From Psychrobacillus sp044762655 (lineage in GTDB: Bacteria; Bacillota; Bacilli; Bacillales_A; Planococcaceae), in contig NZ_JBIWER010000009.1 of assembly GCF_044762655.1 (NCBI RefSeq), positions 6,756 to 70,755 of the forward strand: a stretch of DNA of 64,000 nucleotides. Reading direction: 5' to 3'. The position numbers were made by a program, and so were the translations under genes. The notes beneath the pieces were generated by a model that had not been told where the DNA came from, searched no databases, and saw nothing but the letters and a program-made list of their open reading frames with translations. Positions 60,033 through 64,000 of this stretch are shown here, piece by piece (the stretch's first letter is position 1; the number at the start of each line of letters is the position of its first letter).

Positions 60033-60479
60033 TTAAACAAAACAAAATGTAGTGATTTCTTCTGGCAATATTTCATCTTGAGACTGGGCTCCAAAACCAT
60101 CAATAATAAAATCTCTGACTGTATCTTCAGAAGGAGCTGGTCTATCTACAAATGTAACCCTAAATCCTCTTGTAATATTATCACCAACTATCATACCTAC
60201 ACCTCGAACTGTAACCAAACAGGTCTCACCTATAATTTCACAGCTAACCTGTGTAATACTGGTGGAAGCAAATATAAAACTTCGATTTGGGGTGGTATTG
60301 TCTGTATCCATGAAATTGAACGTCACGGAACCAGCTTCAAGTCTATCAGCACAAGCATCAGCAGTATAAGTACCAGTTCCTTCTACAGTAGTATTATCTT
60401 CAAAAAAAAGGAACTCAACCGTACCCTCTGCTGTTAAAGGAGTTGGAATTAGTACACCACATGTACAAAACAATCCCAT
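60033..60479 (-). CDS. Hypothetical beta-rich protein, 148 aa
   Basis: From ATG 60479, after GAGGTGAAAATA; the longer frame reaches 60533. Begins MGLFCTCGVLIPTPLTAEGT. Remaining sequence is beta-rich, Thr-rich and acidic with Cys at several places (ADACADRLEAG; ITQVSCEIIGETCLVTVRG). No signal peptide. Spore-surface proteins can look like this, but I do not recognise the family. Confidence 0.68.
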   Translation of the reverse strand: MGLFCTCGVLIPTPLTAEGTVEFLFFEDNTTVEGTGTYTADACADRLEAGSVTFNFMDTDNTTPNRSFIFASTSITQVSCEIIGETCLVTVRGVGMIVGDNITRGFRVTFVDRPAPSEDTVRDFIIDGFGAQSQDEILPEEITTFCFV

Positions 60480-60701
60480 TATTTTCACCTCACTTTCTTT
60501 ATAGAATACTATTAGTATATTAATCATGAACAAGTTTACTTGTACGAATATTAACTTTCTTTGATAAGTATTGCTAATTAAATTTTCAAAAAACTAGCAA
60601 GATAAACTAACCATGATAGTTAGATTAATGTTTGTTAATTAAAAACACTAAAATGTGAGGCTGTTTCTTATCATATAATGGAAAAACCAGTGAAATCTTA
60701 T
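60480..60701. other. Gap left of the second repeat array
   Basis: Promoter region of the 148-aa gene; no other feature seen. Confidence 0.5.
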
Positions 60702-60777
60702 TTCATTAACCTGCTGCTTTAGTTCAATAAGAAAAAAGGCTTTACTCCTTCTTGAAGTAAAGCACCCGTTAGTTGAA
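60702..60777 (-). repeat. Structured attC-like repeat, copy R9 (minus orientation)
   Basis: On the minus strand: TTCAACTAACGGGTGCTTTA, stem GCTTTACTTC/GGAGTAAAGC, T-run, TTGAACTAA, AGCAGCAGG, TTAATGAAA. First of six copies oriented opposite to the left array. Confidence 0.85.
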
Positions 60778-60796
60778 GAAGAAAAGTGTCACTAAT

Positions 60797-60823
60797 TCAA
60801 CAATCGCGCCCGATTGTTGAATT
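60797..60823. other. Perfect hairpin beside R9
   Basis: TTCAACAATCG and CGATTGTTGAA flank CGCC. A related GATTGTTCAATTGA lies just left of R2 (about 6932). May be part of cassette-end sequence or a terminator. Confidence 0.5.
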
Positions 60824-60898
60824 CGAAAGGAGTTTCTATTGGCTGGTTTAGTTCAACTAATTATTTTTCTAGTTTATAGCGCTGTATTGAACTCCTTA

Positions 60899-61396
60899 TT
60901 ATTCTTTTCCACTAAACTCTAAAATATTTAAACCCTCGAATGCTTCTGGTGCTTCAAAAAATCTAGTAACATGAATAAACGTCTCTTCCGTGTCAAAAGC
61001 TGCTCTTTCGGGTTGTTCGTTTCGCCTTTGTTTAATTTGACGTAAACATTGCTCGTTATTTAAATTAAGGAAAATTAGTTGATGGTTTGCATTGACCTCT
61101 AATGCTATATCTGAAAACCACTTTCGCTGTTTTTGAGTGTTACCTGGAAAATCCATCACTACATCTGTACCAACACTTAATATGTTTTGGACATGCTTTT
61201 TCACCAACGGTTTGAGCTGCGCTGAGAATTTTAGATAGTCCTCAAATGATGTAATCTGAGTGGGATAAAGAGAAGAAAGCCATTCATCCTCAGATAACAG
61301 TACCGCATGTTTTTCAATAGCCAAGTGTTTTGATTTAGTTGATTTTCCTGCTCCCATTTTTCCACAGAAAAAGTATAGAGTCCCCATTTTTTTCAT
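60899..61396 (-). CDS. P-loop kinase-like protein
   Basis: 165 aa. P-loop CGKMGAGKST at residues 11-20, LLSEDEWLSSLYP, VVMDFPGNTQKQRKWF and lid-like LRQIKQRRNEQPER, the arrangement of small zeta-toxin/chloramphenicol-phosphotransferase-like kinases. Substrate unknown; such kinases may act on antibiotics, nucleotides or sugars. No antitoxin gene is beside it. It is the single gene between repeats R9 and R10. Confidence 0.8.
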   Translation of the reverse strand: MKKMGTLYFFCGKMGAGKSTKSKHLAIEKHAVLLSEDEWLSSLYPTQITSFEDYLKFSAQLKPLVKKHVQNILSVGTDVVMDFPGNTQKQRKWFSDIALEVNANHQLIFLNLNNEQCLRQIKQRRNEQPERAAFDTEETFIHVTRFFEAPEAFEGLNILEFSGKE

Positions 61397-61549
61397 ATTT
61401 TCATCTCCCCGGGCTTATTTTATTGGTTGTTTTCCCACCTTGTAAAACTATAATTTACAACCTAGCTTAAGTATATTTCTTCAAGCTATATAAATTAACC
61501 TTTATTCAAAAATATGGCCCGTTTGTTGAACGAAGCTAAAACATTCTTC

Positions 61550-61624
61550 TTCAACTAACCTGCCCCTTTAGTTGAATAAAAAATGCTTTACTCCTTCTTG
61601 AAGTAAAGCACCCGTCAGTTAAAC
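61550..61624 (-). repeat. Structured attC-like repeat, copy R10
   Basis: On minus: AACTGACGGGTGCTTTA, stem GCTTTACTTC/GGAGTAAAGC, T-run, TTCAACTAA, AGGGGCAGG, TTAGTTGAA. Its right half-site is a perfect 9-bp dyad. Confidence 0.85.
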
Positions 61625-61641
61625 AAGGCATAGGGGGAGAG

Positions 61642-62070
61642 CTATTTTACATCAACATCAAAAATATAAATTGCTTTTCCTTGAGACCATTCTACGATTA
61701 CTTCATAAATATAATATCCCCCTTCTAATGGAAGGGTTATTTTGTTGTCCTTAACTTCAATCGAGTCACTTGTAAGATCTGTATTCCATTTATTTACGAT
61801 TATTGAAGAAGGATTTTGAGCAATTTCAAATGTTAATTCCTCCCCTTTATCTCCTTCAAGTGTACTAAACTCGCCAGCTAATTCATAATTATCAGAAGTC
61901 CTAATTTTACTTGCTTCAAAATCATGTTCTTTCCATTTGAATTCACCTATATTCATTATATATTCACCTTTATCTGAAGTAACTTTACCCTCTGGTTGTA
62001 TAAAAGTGGGTGCCGTATTACAACCAGTTAGATTAATAACAATTAACATTAAGAAAATTATTCTTTTCAT
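61642..62070 (-). CDS. Lipoprotein of unknown function
   Basis: 142 aa from ATG 62070 (AAGGAG seven bases before); the longer frame starts at 62109. Signal MKRIIFLMLIVINLTGCNTA with lipobox Cys. The mature part is beta-rich (GEYIMNIGEFKWKEHDFEASKI; GGYYIYEVIVEWSQGKAIYIF), compatible with an immunoglobulin-like fold. Single gene between R10 and R11. Confidence 0.8.
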   Translation of the reverse strand: MKRIIFLMLIVINLTGCNTAPTFIQPEGKVTSDKGEYIMNIGEFKWKEHDFEASKIRTSDNYELAGEFSTLEGDKGEELTFEIAQNPSSIIVNKWNTDLTSDSIEVKDNKITLPLEGGYYIYEVIVEWSQGKAIYIFDVDVK

Positions 62071-62150
62071 TAACATTCTCCTTCCAGTCTCTAAAATAGT
62101 AGATAGCAAAAAACTTATATTAATGATTGATTATTTCGGAAAGCGAATAT

Positions 62151-62236
62151 TTTACTAACCCGCTTCGTTAGTTCAATAAGAAAAAGCTACCTTTACAGGC
62201 AGCCACTTTTTAACTAAAGCACCCGTTAGTTTAAGT
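62151..62236 (-). repeat. Structured attC-like repeat, copy R11
   Basis: On minus: CTTAAACTAACGGGTGCTTTAG, a different hairpin (GCTGCCT/AGGTAGC) with T-run, TTGAACTAACGAAGC, GGGTTAGT. Upstream flank TTTGTGAAGTATTGTA is shared with R3 and R13. Confidence 0.85.
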
Positions 62237-62269
62237 ACAATACTTCACAAACTTCTACTCATAAAGTTG

Positions 62270-62617
62270 TTAAGTTAATTCCTTTAACCATCCCTCGAAC
62301 AATTCAATTGGCAGATTTACTTTAGAAAAATTCAACTGATGTAGTTCTTTAAACGAGAAATTGTTAGCTAAATATAATTCCCACTGTGCAGAAATATCCT
62401 CTAATATGCCGTAAAGCCTTTCATCATTTAATCCATCCTTATCTATATAATTCATATAATGCTTATCACACCAATTACAAATCTGTTGATGAGTATATTG
62501 ATTTGTTTTATTTACAACACTCTTTAACAAATCAATAAGGTTTTCCTTACTAAACGACCAATCGATTTCATTAAAATTTGATTCAGTCCAGCTACCTAAA
62601 TATCGGTTTCTTCCCAC
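62270..62617 (-). CDS. Hypothetical protein, 115 aa
   Basis: GTG start after GAGGTG. Begins MGRNRYLGSWTESNFNEIDW and is mostly helical, with QQICNWCDKHYMNYI and a C-terminal FEGWLKEL. No family recognised. It is the only gene between R11 and R12. Confidence 0.7.
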   Translation of the reverse strand: MGRNRYLGSWTESNFNEIDWSFSKENLIDLLKSVVNKTNQYTHQQICNWCDKHYMNYIDKDGLNDERLYGILEDISAQWELYLANNFSFKELHQLNFSKVNLPIELFEGWLKELT

Positions 62618-62680
62618 CAGTTACACCTCGGTATAAAATATGATTGGTATTTAATTCTACGTATATTTAATGGATTCCTT

Positions 62681-62769
62681 CTTAAACTAACCTACCACGT
62701 TAGTTCAATAAGAAAAAGCTCCCCTTACAGGCAGCCACTTGTTTAACTAAAGCACCCGTTAGTCGAATA
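62681..62769 (-). repeat. Structured attC-like repeat, copy R12
   Basis: On minus: GACTAACGGGTGCTTTAGTT, hairpin of the GTGGCTGCC type followed by T-run, TTGAACTAACGTGGTAGG, TTAGTTTAAG. Upstream flank GAGAAGGTGCTTATTC and ACCATAATGT as at R4 and R8. Confidence 0.85.
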
Positions 62770-63009
62770 AGCACCTTCTCTTTTCTTCCACATTATGGTC
62801 AATCTGCGTAATATCATCAGATGAAAGCTCATATCTCCATCTCTATCAAAAATCAATATCTTTGAATTCACAAACCCATAAGAGTTAATTAAAATCAAGA
62901 ATAAATCGGTTTATTTTGCATAAAGGTAGGGTACAATACATTAGTTGTTTTTTTATTTCAACCATATCGCAGATGAGTATACCTAATAATATTGGATGGA
63001 GAGATCATT

Positions 63010-63174
63010 GTGAAAAGTTTCTTGTTAAAAAAAATGTTAAAACTTAAAATTGAAGTCAAAAGAAAAGACATGTATAAAAAAGCAAAAAATTTAGGATTCA
63101 CACATCCACAAGTAGTAAATTGCAGTCAAGAATTAGATCTATTACTTAATGATTATTTTGATTTAGCTGCTTAA
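63010..63174 (+). CDS. Spo0E-like aspartyl-phosphate phosphatase
   Basis: 54 aa from GTG 63010 after GGAGAG. A short helical hairpin protein with the family signature CSQELDLLLNDYF (SQELD). Spo0E-type proteins dephosphorylate Spo0A-P and delay sporulation. It lies alone between R12 and R13 on the opposite strand to most of its neighbours. Confidence 0.82.
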   Translation: MKSFLLKKMLKLKIEVKRKDMYKKAKNLGFTHPQVVNCSQELDLLLNDYFDLAA

Positions 63175-63369
63175 TTAAAAGGAGGACTATTTGATAAACC
63201 TAAAATTTTATAGCTCAGTAACTTAAAACCAGTCAGAAGAAAATAAAATTCTATTTGATTGGTTTTATGATATTGAAAGCACATCTTCTTTATGGCAGTA
63301 AATACTGCCCCTTACCCCTTACTATTGCAATTGTTGTGTCAGATGCGACAAAAAAATCCTATACTCATC
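63175..63369. other. Short gap before R13
   Basis: No gene seen; contains a GGAGG-like site without a following frame of useful length. Confidence 0.4.
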
Positions 63370-63446
63370 TTCAACTAAAATGCTTCGTTAGTTCAATAAG
63401 AAAAAATGCTTTACTCCTTCTTGAAGTAAAGCACCCGTTAGTTTAA
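63370..63446 (-). repeat. Structured attC-like repeat, copy R13
   Basis: On minus: CTTAAACTAACGGGTGCTTTA, stem GCTTTACTTC/GGAGTAAAGC, T-run, TTGAACTAACGAAGCATT, TTAGTTGAAG. Confidence 0.85.
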
Positions 63447-63701
63447 GTATAATGTTTCACAAACTTTCATAACGATCTGTTTCTTATTATCCCTTTATAA
63501 GTCTTTCTAAGAACATTTCAAGAAAACCTTTTTTAGGTTTACTCAATGAAAAACTACTTTTTCTTCATTTCTTGCTTGTTCTTTCTCGATTTTCCGTCGT
63601 TTTGCGTTAATGACTAAAGGTTTAAAAATTAGAATAGGTGATATAATACTTTAAATAAGAAAAAATGATGAGTTATATTAACTAGGAAGGTGTTTTTAAA
63701 T

Positions 63702-63830
63702 TTGCAACTAATCTATCATGAGTTAAATCGGTTAGTCGATGATTATTTCAAATGTGAAAATTCGATAATCAAAAAACAAATTCTTAGTGATATTCAATTT
63801 TTAACTGAAGCTTTGTGTATAATTGATTAA
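63702..63830 (+). CDS. 42-aa helical protein
   Basis: TTG start after GAAGGTGTTTTTAAA. Sequence begins MQLIYHELNRLVDDYFKCEN and ends TEALCIID. No family recognised; its size and helical hairpin character recall Spo0E-like proteins but the SxELD signature is missing. It is the only gene between R13 and R14. Confidence 0.5.
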   Translation: MQLIYHELNRLVDDYFKCENSIIKKQILSDIQFLTEALCIID

Positions 63831-63846
63831 TAGTTTAAATAAATAA

Positions 63847-63886
63847 AACCTCCTGGGATGTCGATTCTGTCAGGAGGTTCATTTTT
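63847..63886 (+). terminator. Terminator after the 42-aa gene
   Basis: AACCTCCTG and CAGGAGGTT followed by a T5 run, shortly after the stop at 63830. Confidence 0.82.
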
Positions 63887-63926
63887 GCTTTACCCCTTCT
63901 TCAAGTAAAGCACCCGTTAGTTTAAG
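63886..63926 (-). repeat. Structured attC-like repeat, truncated copy R14
   Basis: On minus: CACTTAAACTAACGGGTGC, stem GCTTTACTTG/GGGGTAAAGC; the right half-site (TTGAAC...GTTAGTT) is missing. Its upstream flank TTGTGAAACATTTCACT matches R11 and R13. Confidence 0.75.
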
Positions 63927-64000
63927 TGAAATGTTTCACAATCTCATTTTTTAATAAGAAAAAGCGACCTTCCAATTGAAATCGCTACCTATTATTTTTC

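Noticed and set aside
60003..60437. 144-aa plus-strand frame opposite the 148-aa gene
   Set aside because: Ser/Ile/Thr-rich antisense translation; the minus-strand gene has the good ribosome binding site.

Overview
This is a low-GC sequence from a spore-forming member of the Bacillales, probably a Lysinibacillus/Solibacillus/Psychrobacillus-like genus. The evidence is an AT-rich base composition, Gram-positive ribosome binding sites, a Spo0E-like phosphatase, an RsfA-like prespore regulator, sporulation-kinase-type domains and a DinR/LexA SOS box. The right half is the backbone of a large conjugative plasmid: a RepA_N-family initiator with internal iterons, a ParA plus small DNA-binding partner with centromere-like repeats, a primase-like protein, and a Gram-positive type IV secretion operon. 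I read the whole window as part of such a plasmid. An integrated element cannot be excluded.

Layout. 1-6.2 kb: two large minus-strand c-di-GMP signalling proteins, one of them fused to a complete histidine kinase. 6.6-16.5 kb: eight directly oriented copies of a 75-135 bp structured repeat, separated by self-contained gene units: a frameshifted small membrane protein, a TetR-controlled quinone/electrophile detoxification operon, an HxlR-controlled catechol operon, a GIY-YIG protein, an exported protein and an EamA exporter. 16.5-24.5 kb: sulfur amino-acid genes (D-cysteine desulfhydrase, cystine-type ABC importer, four-domain rhodanese, thiol dioxygenase, PatB-type lyase). 24.8-29.2 kb: a GabR/MocR regulator divergent from gabT-gabD. 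29.3-32.6 kb: a UxaA-like remnant, a YeiH-type transporter, a tyrosine recombinase and a resolvase remnant. 32.6-42.3 kb: a defence-like island with an AbiF-type HEPN protein and a candidate structured RNA upstream, several unknown proteins, a STAS/HTH and STAS/ATPase pair with palindromic operators, and a second HEPN-like protein. 42.5-51.2 kb: the transfer operon. 51.4-59 kb: replication, partition, an SOS mutagenesis operon and a RadC-like protein. 60.7-64 kb: a second array of six copies of the same repeat in the opposite orientation, separating a P-loop kinase, a lipoprotein, a hypothetical, a Spo0E-like protein and a 42-aa protein.

The most striking feature is the repeat family. All 14 copies share a left half-site (AACTAAC, then GGGTGCTTTA, then usually TTCAA). 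Most also have a right half-site (TTGAAC ... GTTAGTT), with a variable terminator hairpin between. This R''-L''-variable stem-L'-R' layout resembles integron attC sites. Nearly every interval between neighbouring copies holds one gene or one complete regulator-plus-operon, and orientation is uniform inside each array. I propose a gene-cassette system in a Gram-positive plasmid. No IntI-type integrase is identified in the window. The only full-length recombinase is the tyrosine recombinase at 31.1-32.1 kb, and its link to the arrays is unproven.

Several start codons are placed downstream of the longest open frame because a good Shine-Dalgarno sequence marks an internal ATG/GTG. Each such case is stated in the entry.
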